From Deltaproteobacteria bacterium (GTDB lineage Bacteria > Desulfobacterota > Desulfobacteria > Desulfobacterales > ETH-SRB1), in NCBI GenBank assembly GCA_003647525.1, contig QMMZ01000114.1, positions 1 through 6,627 on the forward strand: a stretch of 6,627 nucleotides of DNA, in the 5' to 3' direction. Below are positions 1-5,572 of the stretch, piece by piece. Position 1 is the first letter of the stretch. Each line of letters opens with the position of its first letter. The notes beneath the pieces are model-generated. The model was not told where the DNA came from. It saw nothing but the letters and a program-made list of their open reading frames with translations, and ran no database searches. The translations under genes and the position numbers were made by a program.

Positions 1-263
1 TCTTCACGCATGATCAGATATTCTTCGCCTTCAATCTTAACTTCGGTTCCGCCATATTTGCTGAATAAAATCTTATCGCCCTTTTTTATCTCTAAAGCAA
101 TCCTTTTGCCGTCTTCGCCTATCTTGCCGATACCAACGGCTGTAACCACTCCCTCTGCGGGTTTTTCCTTAGCTGTATCAGGAATAATGATTCCTCCCTT
201 TGTCGTGGTTTCTTCTTCTACACGCTTTACTAAAATTCGGTCTTGTAATGGTCTAAGTTTCAT
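1..263 (-). CDS. groES: GroES co-chaperonin (Hsp10), C-terminus cut by window edge
   Basis: This is the heptameric lid of the GroEL folding chamber in the cytoplasm. The first 87 codons are visible; family members are about 95-97 residues, so only the last 8 or so lie outside the window. The protein opens [18 protein letters not shown], the standard GroES N-terminus. The GroEL-binding mobile loop follows at about residues 17-28 ([12 protein letters not shown]), then [11 protein letters not shown] (34-44), [13 protein letters not shown] (60-72) and GEEYLIMRE (79-87). The start is fixed by a clean AAAGGAGA ribosome site at about 273-280, ten bases upstream of the ATG. groEL would be expected just beyond the left edge, but that cannot be seen. 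The upstream neighbour on the same strand is an FmdB gene, with a 216-base gap that suggests a separate promoter. No CIRCE operator is visible, so HrcA control is not supported. Confidence 0.97.
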   Translation of the reverse strand, partial: MKLRPLQDRILVKRVEEETTTKGGIIIPDTAKEKPAEGVVTAVGIGKIGEDGKRIALEIKKGDKILFSKYGGTEVKIEGEEYLIMRE

Positions 264-413
264 CTTGTAAATTCTCCTTTTATTTGTGACTAAATTATTA
301 CTGTAACAATCATGAACAAGTAAAAATGTTTGTAACTGTTAACCTTTATTTCAATATTTGGGGTAACAACAATTAATCTCCAAAAAAATCAAATCTCACT
401 TAAATTAATAAAA

Positions 414-441
414 TATTTATCAGAGTGCCCAAATTTGTCAG
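414..441 (-). promoter_or_regulatory. candidate sigma-70-type promoter for groES
   Basis: On the minus strand CTGACA (436-441) is followed, after 16 bases, by TAAATA (414-419). This would give a leader of roughly 145 bases to the groES start. The match is modest and the gap 264-479 is very AT-rich, so chance hits are likely. The gap holds no open frame. It contains neither the CIRCE repeat (TTAGCACTC-N9-GAGTGCTAA) nor a clear sigma-32 promoter. TGTAAC occurs twice in it, at 302-307 and 331-336, with unknown meaning. Confidence 0.3.
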
Positions 442-479
442 ATAATATATAAAAAAGGCAGGGGCTTTGCTATTAGCTA

Positions 480-752
480 TTATGAAGTTTTATCGGTAGC
501 TTTGTTTGAATTATCAGTAGTTGCAGCTGATTTTTTCTCCCTAGTTTTTTGAGAAGTGCAAAAATTCTTGGATTTGTTTGCATAGTCAGTTACATACCAA
601 CCTGTCCCTTTAAGATGAAAAGTGCTCTGTGAAATGAGTTTTTGAAGCTTTCCTGAACAATGCTTGCATTTAGTTAGAGGTTTGTCAGAAAATTTCTGAA
701 TTACTTCTTTAATCTCACCACATTTCATACATTCATATTCGTAAATAGGCAT
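480..752 (-). CDS. FmdB family zinc-ribbon protein
   Basis: This is a 90-residue protein of the FmdB / putative regulatory zinc-ribbon family. Residues 1-11 read MPIYEYECMKC, the family's usual start. A zinc site is formed by C8-x2-C11 and C29-x2-C32. After it comes the conserved segment FHLKGTGWYVTDY (about 45-57), and then a lysine-, serine- and threonine-rich tail that looks disordered. The family was named from a formamidase-linked putative regulator; its biochemical role is generally unknown, so no target is proposed. AGGAGT at about 762-767 lies about nine bases upstream of the ATG and supports the start. The gene lies just upstream of groES on the same strand, but the 216-base gap argues against tight coupling. 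No convincing terminator hairpin follows it, so read-through into groES is possible. Confidence 0.9.
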   Translation of the reverse strand: MPIYEYECMKCGEIKEVIQKFSDKPLTKCKHCSGKLQKLISQSTFHLKGTGWYVTDYANKSKNFCTSQKTREKKSAATTDNSNKATDKTS

Positions 753-838
753 CTTAAAAAAACTCCTACATCAAATTATTTAATCTTGATTATAAGAAGG
801 ATGTTGAAAGCCGTTTATAATAAAATCAAATTCAGTTT

Positions 839-869
839 TATATATTAAGCGCTTTTTTGGGGTTGTCAA
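839..869 (-). promoter_or_regulatory. candidate promoter for the fmdB-type gene
   Basis: A perfect minus-strand TTGACA (864-869) is followed by an AT run that offers AATATA after 17 bases (841-846) or TATATA after 19 (839-844). A start near 834 would give a leader of about 80 bases. The perfect -35 box makes this better than a chance AT-rich match, though the -10 position is ambiguous. Confidence 0.45.
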
Positions 870-898
870 GAAGTAACCTCCTGCTTTTTTCTTTACCT

Positions 899-1438
899 TC
901 AGGAATTTTGCAAACCATCAAAAGGCATGCGCCATTTATTATAAAATTTTAACACATCTGTAAGACCCGAAAATCTAATTGTTTTAAGAATCTCATGTGT
1001 TTTTTCATGAACACGGGCCTCTTCTGCCAGCTTTTCTTCAGGTGAAGCATCAAAGCTTTGGAGAAATTTGCTGAATCTTACTATATGAATTAATTCATGA
1101 ATGATAATATATAATGTAAACGAAAAAAGTTTCATTTCAGATAATTGCTCAATTATTGCAAGAATAGAATGATCCTGAAGACATATTTTATAAAAATCAT
1201 AAGTTGAAGATTCAAGGGAAGTATCTTTTCGCTGCCCCTTATAACGAATGATTTGTGCATAAGGGCCATACACTACTTCGTCAGGATTAAGGCCAACAAG
1301 AGTCTTGACATCATACCTCCTGTGAAGCCACTGACTCGCAGACATCTTGTAATGGTTGCTGACGAGTTCTTCTGCTATTTCAACAGACTCGTTTACAATT
1401 TTTATCTGATCCGTGTTAAAAGTTCGCAGTTTTTTCAT
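899..1438 (-). CDS. hypothetical protein with HExxH metalloprotease-like motif
   Basis: I do not recognise this 179-residue protein. Its one informative feature is HELIH at residues 114-118, preceded by a hydrophobic stretch (FSFTLYIII, about 105-113). Downstream acidic residues E139/E140 and histidines H144 and H148 sit in an amphipathic, probably helical segment. HExxH plus a glutamate about 20 residues later is the zinc-site layout of gluzincin-type metallopeptidases, but similar motifs also occur in non-peptidases. There is no signal peptide, so it is probably cytoplasmic. The start is the first ATG; the upstream sequence is AT-rich with no clear Shine-Dalgarno, so initiation may be weak. 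It points the same way as the fmdB-type gene, 146 bases away. Codon use looks native, with no sign of transfer. Confidence 0.75.
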   Translation of the reverse strand: MKKLRTFNTDQIKIVNESVEIAEELVSNHYKMSASQWLHRRYDVKTLVGLNPDEVVYGPYAQIIRYKGQRKDTSLESSTYDFYKICLQDHSILAIIEQLSEMKLFSFTLYIIIHELIHIVRFSKFLQSFDASPEEKLAEEARVHEKTHEILKTIRFSGLTDVLKFYNKWRMPFDGLQNS

Positions 1439-1529
1439 TTTATCTAATTAAAAAGTTCTTTAATAAAATTGTGGACAAATAAATACAAAAAGTGGTAAAA
1501 AATTTTTATCATAAAAAATTAGATAAGGA

Positions 1530-1716
1530 TTGGGGATGAAATAAATTCCCCAAGCAAGCGTATAGATTTGGGTCAAATTTGTTCTATCTCAAATCACAAA
1601 AGTTGATGGAATAGCAAGCTATTTTGATATTTTTGTGATTTGAGATCGGGCAAAGGTGGCCTGAAGCTGTGATGCATAGTTGGGAAAGTTATTTCGTCCC
1701 CATTCCTAAAGAATGG
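1530..1716 (+). promoter_or_regulatory. structured leader candidate upstream of the mS38-like gene
   Basis: The 288-base gap 1439-1726 has no credible gene but three inverted repeats. The first is a 7-bp stem, TTGGGGA (1530-1536) with TCCCCAA (1547-1553). The second is a perfect 16-bp stem, ATCTCAAATCACAAAA (1586-1601) with its complement (1631-1646). Its 29-base loop holds a smaller hairpin, AATAG (1612-region) with CTATT. The third is a 6-bp stem, CCATTC (1700-1705) with GAATGG (1711-1716), whose 3' arm overlaps the first two bases of the GGAGG ribosome site (1715-1719). This would suit a folded 5' leader controlling the tiny downstream gene. No known riboswitch class fits. Whether it is transcribed as one unit, and from which promoter, cannot be seen. 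Confidence 0.4.
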
Positions 1717-1726
1717 AGGTGATTTG

Positions 1727-1825
1727 TTGGGCAGTGTAATTAAAAAACGAAGAAAAAAAATGAGAAGACATAAACACAGAAAGCTTTTGGCACGCACACG
1801 CCATCAGAGAAGGAAAGGCAAATAA
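1727..1825 (+). CDS. AURKAIP1/COX24 (mS38-like) small basic ribosomal-type protein
   Basis: This is a 32-residue protein beginning MGSVIKKRRKKMRRHKHRK and continuing with LLARTRHQRR. Seventeen residues are Lys or Arg and three are His. It matches the compact bacterial AURKAIP1/COX24-domain proteins, homologous to the C-terminus of mitochondrial small-subunit protein mS38, as I recall the family; a role on the ribosome is therefore inferred. The start is TTG. A strong GGAGGTGA ribosome site begins at 1715, and GGAGG ends seven bases before this TTG, which is ideal. A second TTG three bases upstream (1724) is too close. The gene stands alone, divergent from the HExxH gene and convergent with hflC. 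It ends shortly before a strong shared terminator. Being so short and non-ATG started, it is easily missed by gene callers. Confidence 0.8.
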   Translation: MGSVIKKRRKKMRRHKHRKLLARTRHQRRKGK

Positions 1826-1854
1826 TGGTGTACATACTCTCTTATGGAAATTAG

Positions 1855-1900
1855 AAAAAGCACCGAGCTTCAATTATTTTTTAAGGCGTCGGTGCTTTTT
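1855..1900. terminator. bidirectional intrinsic terminator
   Basis: A perfect 12-bp inverted repeat has arms AAAAAGCACCGA (1855-1866) and TCGGTGCTTTTT (1889-1900). The 22-base loop can pair a little further. On the plus strand the GC-rich core is followed by TTTTTATTTTT, ending the mS38-like transcript. On the minus strand it is followed by CTTTTTCTAAT, ending hflKC. It lies 29 bases after the small gene and 27 bases after hflC. Confidence 0.93.
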
Positions 1901-1927
1901 ATTTTTCATTATTTGCCTTTTGGCCCG

Positions 1928-2869
1928 TCACTTATATCCTTTTAGATACTTAAAGAACTCTGAGTCAGTTGAAAGAACAAGAGAACTGTCTTTATCAAGC
2001 GCCTGGCCATAAACATCAAGCGTTTTGGTAAATGAATAAAATTCCGGATCCAAACCATAAGCCGCGGCAAATAATCTTGTTACCTCAGCATCGGCTTTCC
2101 CTTTTATTTCCTGGGCAAGTCTGTATGCTTCCGAGGTAATCAGCTTTAAATCCCTTTCTTTTTCACCTAAAATCTTACGGGATTCTCCCACCCCCTCTGA
2201 ACGAAATTTTTCTGCTATCTGATTTCGTTCTGCAATCATTCGAGAATAAACGCTTTTTCTTACTTGCTCCACGTAATTAACGCGTTTTATCTTGACATCA
2301 ACCAGCTCAATGCCGAACTTTTCAAGTTTGGGTTTAGCCTGCTTCAGTATTCCTTTTGTAATCTTCTCTCTGCCTGTTTTGATAGCATATGCTTCAGGTC
2401 TTTTACTCTCAACAATATCTTCCAGCCCTGCTTCAAAAGTATCAAGCTCTCTGTTGGTAGTTCTGACTGTCTCTATAAGTTTATAGGAACTAATAAAATT
2501 TCTAACAGCAGGACCAATAATATCATCGAGCCTTCCCTGAGCGCTTATTAGATTGCTGACTGTCTGGAAGTATTTAATCGGATCAACGATTTTCCACCTG
2601 GCAAATGTGTCAACCCATATATATGTTTTATCCAGAGTTGGTATCTGACCTGGATCCCCATCCCAGTGCAACAGGTTTTTGGGAAAATAGGTTGCCTGCT
2701 GAATAAAAGGAATTTTAAGATAAAGACCCGGCGCCTGCTTAGGCTCGCCTATGACTTTTCCAAACTGAGTAACAACAACCTGTTCTGTTTCATCCACGAT
2801 ATAAGCTGAAACAAAAACAAGCAAACATGCGATTGCAGCAATTATTATAATAAAACCTTTGGATTTCAT
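1928..2869 (-). CDS. hflC: HflC, SPFH/prohibitin-type FtsH-associated membrane protein
   Basis: HflC pairs with HflK in a large inner-membrane cage. In the families studied it surrounds the AAA protease FtsH and modulates its activity on membrane proteins. This 313-residue copy has an N-terminal transmembrane segment at about residues 5-23. The SPFH (band 7) domain follows at about 25-200, starting VDETEQVVVTQFGKVIGEPKQAPGLYLKIPF. A long charged helical region comes next, with the family hallmark AERNQIAEKFRSEGVGESRKI and the KADAE segment, and the tail is short. E. coli HflC is slightly longer (334). Its ATG overlaps the hflK stop as ATGA, and a GGAGA lies immediately upstream, so translation is probably coupled. 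Transcription should end at the hairpin just downstream. Confidence 0.96.
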   Translation of the reverse strand: MKSKGFIIIIAAIACLLVFVSAYIVDETEQVVVTQFGKVIGEPKQAPGLYLKIPFIQQATYFPKNLLHWDGDPGQIPTLDKTYIWVDTFARWKIVDPIKYFQTVSNLISAQGRLDDIIGPAVRNFISSYKLIETVRTTNRELDTFEAGLEDIVESKRPEAYAIKTGREKITKGILKQAKPKLEKFGIELVDVKIKRVNYVEQVRKSVYSRMIAERNQIAEKFRSEGVGESRKILGEKERDLKLITSEAYRLAQEIKGKADAEVTRLFAAAYGLDPEFYSFTKTLDVYGQALDKDSSLVLSTDSEFFKYLKGYK

Positions 2870-3909
2870 TTCTCCGCACCATTTTTTCCAAGATTAAGTA
2901 AAGGTAATAAATTTTTCTGTTCAGCATCTATTATATACTTATGACCTAGTTTCGGGAAAAGATCTGTTACAGCCTCAAGATACAGCCGCCTTTTTGTAAT
3001 ATCCTTTGCCTTGGCATACTCCTGATAAAGGGCAACAAATCTTGAAGAATCGCCCTTTGCGCGGTTAATACGATCAAGCGCATATCCTTCAGCCATCTTA
3101 ACGGTTCTCTCTGCCTCTCCTCTTGCAGTCGGGATTGCTTTATTATAATCCTCTTTTGCCTGATAAATCATTGTTTCTTTTTCCTGTACAGCCTGATTTA
3201 CTTCATTAAATGAGGGCTGTACCGCTTCAGGGACATTTGTTTTTTTCATCTCTATGGTTACAATATGTAAACCGGTTTCCGACTTGTCCATCTCCGCCTG
3301 CAGGTGCTCTTGAGTTTCGGTGGCTATTTCCTGCCGCTTTGTTATGACCTCATTAATGCTTCTATCTCCGACTACAAGCCGCATAGAGGCTTCGGACATA
3401 TCTATAAGCAACTTGCGGGGATCTCGAACCTTAAATAAATAATTATAGGGATCTTTTACTCTGTACTGAACAATCCATGGCACAACACCAACATTAAGAT
3501 CGCCTGTAAGCATAAGAGACACATTCTTATTTTCACCGCCGCCGGATGCAAAAAGTTTTCTAGCCTCACCACTTGGGGACCGGAAGCCAAACTCTTCTTT
3601 GTAAACACGTTTTACCTTGACCTTTGTTATTTTCTCAATTCCTGCCGGCAATTTGAAATTAAGACCGGGCTGACAAACACGAACATATTTACCAAATCGC
3701 TGAACAACTCCGACCTCATCAACTCCAACAGTAAAAAATGTAGATGAACCGAAAAATAGAGCTATCAAAATAATAATTAAAACCGGTCCGCCCGGGAATT
3801 TGAACTTCTTGATGTTTTTAAGAATTTCATCAACCTGTGGAGGAACCCCGGTTCCGCCTCCGCCCGTCTTCTGTTGCTGCTGTTTTAGTTTTTCCCAATC
3901 CCAACTCAT
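2866..3909 (-). CDS. hflK: HflK, SPFH/prohibitin-type FtsH-associated membrane protein
   Basis: HflK is the partner of HflC in the membrane cage around FtsH. The chosen start gives 347 residues beginning MSWDWEKLKQ. A Gln run and a Gly-rich stretch follow (about 10-21), typical of HflK N-termini, then a transmembrane helix at about 42-60. The SPFH domain starts at VGVDEVGVVQRFGKYVRVCQPGLNFKLP (about 61-88). A long coiled-coil-prone region then carries the family signature of NEVNQAVQEKE and IPTARGEAERTVKMAEGYALDRINRAKGD. An upstream in-frame ATG at 4044 would add 45 residues, but they are unlike HflK, contain promoter sequence, and are rejected. The ribosome site is weak (AGGGA, about 3916-3920). 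E. coli HflK is longer (419). hflC follows with a 4-base overlap. Confidence 0.96.
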   Translation of the reverse strand: MSWDWEKLKQQQQKTGGGGTGVPPQVDEILKNIKKFKFPGGPVLIIILIALFFGSSTFFTVGVDEVGVVQRFGKYVRVCQPGLNFKLPAGIEKITKVKVKRVYKEEFGFRSPSGEARKLFASGGGENKNVSLMLTGDLNVGVVPWIVQYRVKDPYNYLFKVRDPRKLLIDMSEASMRLVVGDRSINEVITKRQEIATETQEHLQAEMDKSETGLHIVTIEMKKTNVPEAVQPSFNEVNQAVQEKETMIYQAKEDYNKAIPTARGEAERTVKMAEGYALDRINRAKGDSSRFVALYQEYAKAKDITKRRLYLEAVTDLFPKLGHKYIIDAEQKNLLPLLNLGKNGAEK

Positions 3910-4011
3910 AATTTTTCCCTGTAAATTTAATTTAATCTTTTTATGAGGATTTGACCTTAAACCTTTGTAAAAATAAAAATATCTATTAACAAATATTTTA
4001 TATTTTTGCAA

Positions 4012-4040
4012 TATATAAGTTGCCTGATATTTCAAGTCAA
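4012..4040 (-). promoter_or_regulatory. sigma-70-type promoter for hflKC
   Basis: Minus-strand TTGACT (4035-4040), then 17 bases, then TATATA (4012-4017). Only one base differs from consensus in the -35 box and the spacing is ideal. Transcription would start near 4005, giving a leader of about 95 bases. That start lies inside the 45-codon upstream extension of the hflK frame, which supports the internal ATG at 3909 as the true start. Confidence 0.65.
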
Positions 4041-4090
4041 GCAAAAAGCTTTGTAAAAATCAACGCTTTTGGATTATTTAAGAGTTTTTC

Positions 4091-4120
4091 TTGACACTTA
4101 ATCTAATTTAAAAATATTTA
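4091..4120 (+). promoter_or_regulatory. sigma-70-type promoter for the DUF721/DciA gene
   Basis: A perfect TTGACA (4091-4096) is followed by TATTTA (4115-4120) after 18 bases. The expected start falls around 4126-4129, essentially on the ATG at 4129, so the mRNA could be leaderless or nearly so. It is divergent from the hflKC promoter, with about 50 bases between the two -35 boxes. Confidence 0.55.
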
Positions 4121-4128
4121 TCAGGATT

Positions 4129-4446
4129 ATGAAATCAAATAAAAATAATCCTAAAGAATTTGAGCACATAAGCAGCATTATAAATAAAGTCTTAAAAACC
4201 TACCGCCACGAGACCGGTGATGACCTGAAAAATATCTGTAGCATATGGAATAGTACAGTAGGAAAGTCCGTTTCAGAAAATGCTCAGCCTTTTGCATTAA
4301 AAGGGAAAATTCTTATTGTGAATGTCACAAGTTCGAGCTGGATACAACAGCTCCAGTTTTTTAAAAGTGATATATTAACAAAAATAAACATTTCAGCAGG
4401 AAAAGAACTGGTTGAAGAAATAAAATTTAAAATTGGAACTATATAG
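4129..4446 (+). CDS. dciA: DUF721 / DciA-family protein (replicative helicase loader-like)
   Basis: This 105-residue protein has the DUF721 pattern: W40 and the VG pair at 44-45 (IWNSTVGKSV), then NAQPFALKGKILIVNVTSSSWIQQL (51-75, with P54, G59 and W71), and a basic, Gly-containing end (FKIGT). DUF721 includes DciA, which loads or operates the replicative helicase DnaB in bacteria lacking DnaC/DnaI. The symbol rests on family membership only, and short DUF721 proteins are not all proven DciA. The start is the first ATG; AGGA sits only two bases upstream, too close for normal use, which fits the leaderless arrangement suggested by the promoter. The stop codon TAG overlaps the first base of a repeat element. 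The tRNA methyltransferase follows on the same strand and may be co-transcribed. Confidence 0.85.
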   Translation: MKSNKNNPKEFEHISSIINKVLKTYRHETGDDLKNICSIWNSTVGKSVSENAQPFALKGKILIVNVTSSSWIQQLQFFKSDILTKINISAGKELVEEIKFKIGTI

Positions 4447-4450
4447 TAAC

Positions 4451-4499
4451 GGTTTACGGTTTACGGTTTACGGTTGTCGGTTTACGGTTTACGGTTTAC
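4451..4499 (+). repeat. 7-bp tandem repeat, seven units
   Basis: There are seven consecutive units of GGTTTAC, the fourth changed to GGTTGTC. After that variant unit come exactly three normal units and then the T-run of the gene remnant. Copy 2 has the same arrangement (GTTGTCG, three units, T-run), so the variant is inherited and not recent noise. Confidence 0.95.
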
Positions 4500-4537
4500 A
4501 CTTTTTTCAATGAACTTTGCAATGACTGAAGCATTTT
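4496..4537 (-). pseudogene. C-terminal relic of a four-helix-bundle (S23/IVS-type) protein
   Basis: Read on the minus strand these 42 bases give KMLQSLQSSLKKV and a TAA stop. This is nearly the C-terminus of the ORF in copy 2 (KMLQSLHSSLKKL). The two DNA stretches, 4502-4537 and 5337-5372, match at 34 of 36 bases. Everything upstream of this tail has been lost: the 7-bp repeats begin directly at 4538. It is recognisable only by comparison with copy 2. Confidence 0.8.
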
Positions 4538-4561
4538 AACCGTGAACTGTGAACCGTAAAC
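4538..4561 (-). repeat. inverted 7-bp repeats, right side of copy 1
   Basis: Read on the minus strand the units are GTTTACG, GTTCACA and GTTCACG, then GTT. They face the left array and are complementary to it apart from T/C changes. Confidence 0.9.
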
Positions 4562-4572
4562 AGGTACATTTA

Positions 4573-5298
4573 ATGAAAGATTTTTCAACTGATACTTTTT
4601 TCAATGGCAAAATAAAGGTTAAGCAGAACAGGTCTGGTTACCGTTTTTCTATAGATGCTGTTTTATTAGCCTATCATGCCGGCAAGTGTCCAAGCGGCAG
4701 GATTCTTGATCTGGGAACGGGTTGCGGTATTATCCCTCTGATAATGGCGTACCGTAATCCGAAACTCACAGTTTATGGAATTGAAATACAGAAAGAACTC
4801 GCTGATATTGCAACTATAAATGTTAAATCGAATAACATGGAAAATCAGATTACTATTTTTTGCCGGGATATGAAAGAGCTGAATTGTGATATGATTTCAG
4901 GGCCCGTTGATATGGTCGTCAGCAATCCTCCATACTGGAAGGTTTTATCCGGAAGAATGAATCCTGATCAACAAAGGGCTGTTGCCAGGCATGAAATCAA
5001 AGCTACACTTTTCGACGTTATTGAAACCGCTCGCAGGATGCTGCGTACTTCGGGAAGAATTGTAATGGTTTATTCCTCAGATCGGCTAACTGATATTATT
5101 GTACAAATGCGCTCTTTTAATATTGAACCGAAATTCCTTCGCTCCATTCATTCCAATGGAAACTCAGGAGCAAAGCTGATTCTTGTCGAAGGAATTAAAG
5201 GAGGTCGACCGGGCGTAACGATTGCTTCTCCTCTGATAATCTACCATGAAGACGGTTCATACACCAACGAAGTAAAGCAAATGTTTCTGCCGTCGTAA
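4573..5298 (+). CDS. trmN6: TrmN6-type tRNA (adenine-N6) methyltransferase
   Basis: This is a 241-residue SAM-dependent methyltransferase of the TrmN6/YfiC group; E. coli TrmN6 makes m6A37 in tRNA1(Val). The N-terminus DTFFNGKIKVKQNRSGYRFSIDAVLLA (7-33) is characteristic of the group. SAM motif I is LDLGTGCG (45-52), the ribose-binding acid is E71 (YGIEIQ), and the amino-methyltransferase motif NPPY is at 118-121 (VVSNPPYW). Substrate specificity is inferred. An in-frame GTG at 4549 would add eight residues, but they are encoded by repeat-element DNA, so the ATG at 4573 is preferred. Its weak ribosome site, AGGT at 4562-4565, still lies inside element copy 1. The TAA stop is supplied by the first bases of element copy 2. 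The original reading probably ended two residues later (see findings). Confidence 0.9.
   Translation: MKDFSTDTFFNGKIKVKQNRSGYRFSIDAVLLAYHAGKCPSGRILDLGTGCGIIPLIMAYRNPKLTVYGIEIQKELADIATINVKSNNMENQITIFCRDMKELNCDMISGPVDMVVSNPPYWKVLSGRMNPDQQRAVARHEIKATLFDVIETARRMLRTSGRIVMVYSSDRLTDIIVQMRSFNIEPKFLRSIHSNGNSGAKLILVEGIKGGRPGVTIASPLIIYHEDGSYTNEVKQMFLPS
5287..5294 (+). repeat. 8-bp target-site duplication, left copy
   Basis: CTGCCGTC lies directly before the left terminus GTAACCGTT of element copy 2 and recurs at 5578-5585 directly after its right terminus. It lies in the last codons of the methyltransferase gene. Confidence 0.7.
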
Positions 5299-5300
5299 CC

Positions 5301-5335
5301 GTTCACGGTTGTCGGTTCACAGTTCACAGTTCACA
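5301..5335 (+). repeat. 7-bp tandem repeat, five units
   Basis: The units are GTTCACG, GTTGTCG and three GTTCACA. The GTTGTCG variant, followed by three units and a T-run, mirrors copy 1. The last unit reaches into the final codons of the small minus-strand ORF, whose TGA stop lies within it. Confidence 0.93.
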
Positions 5336-5513
5336 GTTTTTTCAATGAACTATGCAATGATTGAAGCATTTTGGATATTGATTTCAACTCTTGAATTAAT
5401 TCTTTCGCATCTAAATCAGAAAATATATTAACCTCTCGTGAAATATAAATCTGTGTTTTCAGCTCCGCAGCCGATCCTTGTGCAATATTTGATGGAATAG
5501 ATGAGGACCCCAT
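5331..5513 (-). pseudogene. internally deleted four-helix-bundle (S23/IVS-type) protein gene
   Basis: The frame is open for 60 codons with a good ribosome site (AGGAG, 5518-5522). Family members are about 115-120 residues. Here the hallmark SIPSNIA-x-G (residues 5-13) starts almost at the N-terminus, so the first helix, roughly 40 residues, is missing. It runs straight into SAAELKTQ (14-21), which in full-length proteins is separated from it by about 20 residues (the helix 2-3 part). The C-terminal helix KELIQELKSISKMLQSLHSSLKKL is complete. Both losses keep the frame. It is most likely a decaying relic, since half a bundle should not fold as the family does; a functional miniature protein cannot be excluded. 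The related Avd protein of diversity-generating retroelements shares this fold, but no other part of such a system is here. Confidence 0.7.
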
Positions 5514-5540
5514 AATTCTCCTCTATCTTCTGTTTTTTTC

Positions 5541-5572
5541 AACCGTGAACCGATAACTGTAAACCGTAAACG
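5541..5572 (-). repeat. inverted 7-bp repeats, right side of copy 2
   Basis: Read on the minus strand the units are GTTTACG, GTTTACA, GTTATCG and GTTCACG, followed by GTT. They are complementary in sense to the left array 5301-5335, so the ends of the element could pair in RNA or single-stranded DNA. Confidence 0.9.

Larger units (their letters stand above)
4446..4567. mobile_element. decayed four-helix-bundle repeat element, copy 1
   Basis: This 122-bp unit has inverted termini. The left end reads GTAACGGTTTACGGTTTAC and the right end, reversed, reads GTACCTGTTTACGGTTCAC, matching at 16 of 19 positions. Inside are 7-bp tandem repeats on the left, a 14-codon minus-strand remnant of a four-helix-bundle gene, and inverted 7-bp repeats on the right. 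Copy 2 at 5295-5577 has the same order and orientation. No target duplication is seen here: the flanking octamers actatata and atttaatg differ. The left and right repeats are complementary, so its RNA would fold into a hairpin between the dciA and methyltransferase genes. Confidence 0.7.

Noticed and set aside
10..270. Plus-strand open frame of 86 codons
   Set aside because: It is the antisense shadow of groES, whose minus-strand product is unmistakable.
421..430. CIRCE half-site (GAGTGC) upstream of groES
   Set aside because: The partner half at nine-base spacing is absent.
445..479. Intrinsic terminator after the fmdB-type gene
   Set aside because: There is a GC-rich stretch followed by a T-run on the minus strand, but no stem of more than about three pairs could be drawn.
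1253..1447. Plus-strand open frame of 64 codons
   Set aside because: It lies antisense to the HExxH gene, has no ribosome site and shows no family features.
1640..1700. Possible c-di-GMP (GEMM-I) riboswitch, from GGGCAAAGGTGGCCT
   Set aside because: The second GCAAAGCC-like core, the GNRA hairpin and the usual two-helix layout are missing.
1594..1797. Minus-strand open frame of 67 codons
   Set aside because: It is antisense to the long hairpin and the mS38-like gene, and its composition follows from the basic codons read backwards.
2264..2551. Plus-strand open frames inside hflC (95 and 64 codons)
   Set aside because: They are shadows of the clear HflC reading on the other strand.
3910..4044. 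45-codon N-terminal extension of HflK
   Set aside because: It is unlike HflK proteins and overlaps the promoter and its predicted start; MSWDWEKL is the family-like start.
4451..4561. CRISPR array or telomere-like repeat
   Set aside because: Units are only 7 bp with no spacers, and the inverted second array plus gene relic fit a mobile element.
5331..5513. Avd component of a diversity-generating retroelement
   Set aside because: The fold is related, but no reverse transcriptase, template repeat or variable repeat is in the window, and the ORF is truncated.
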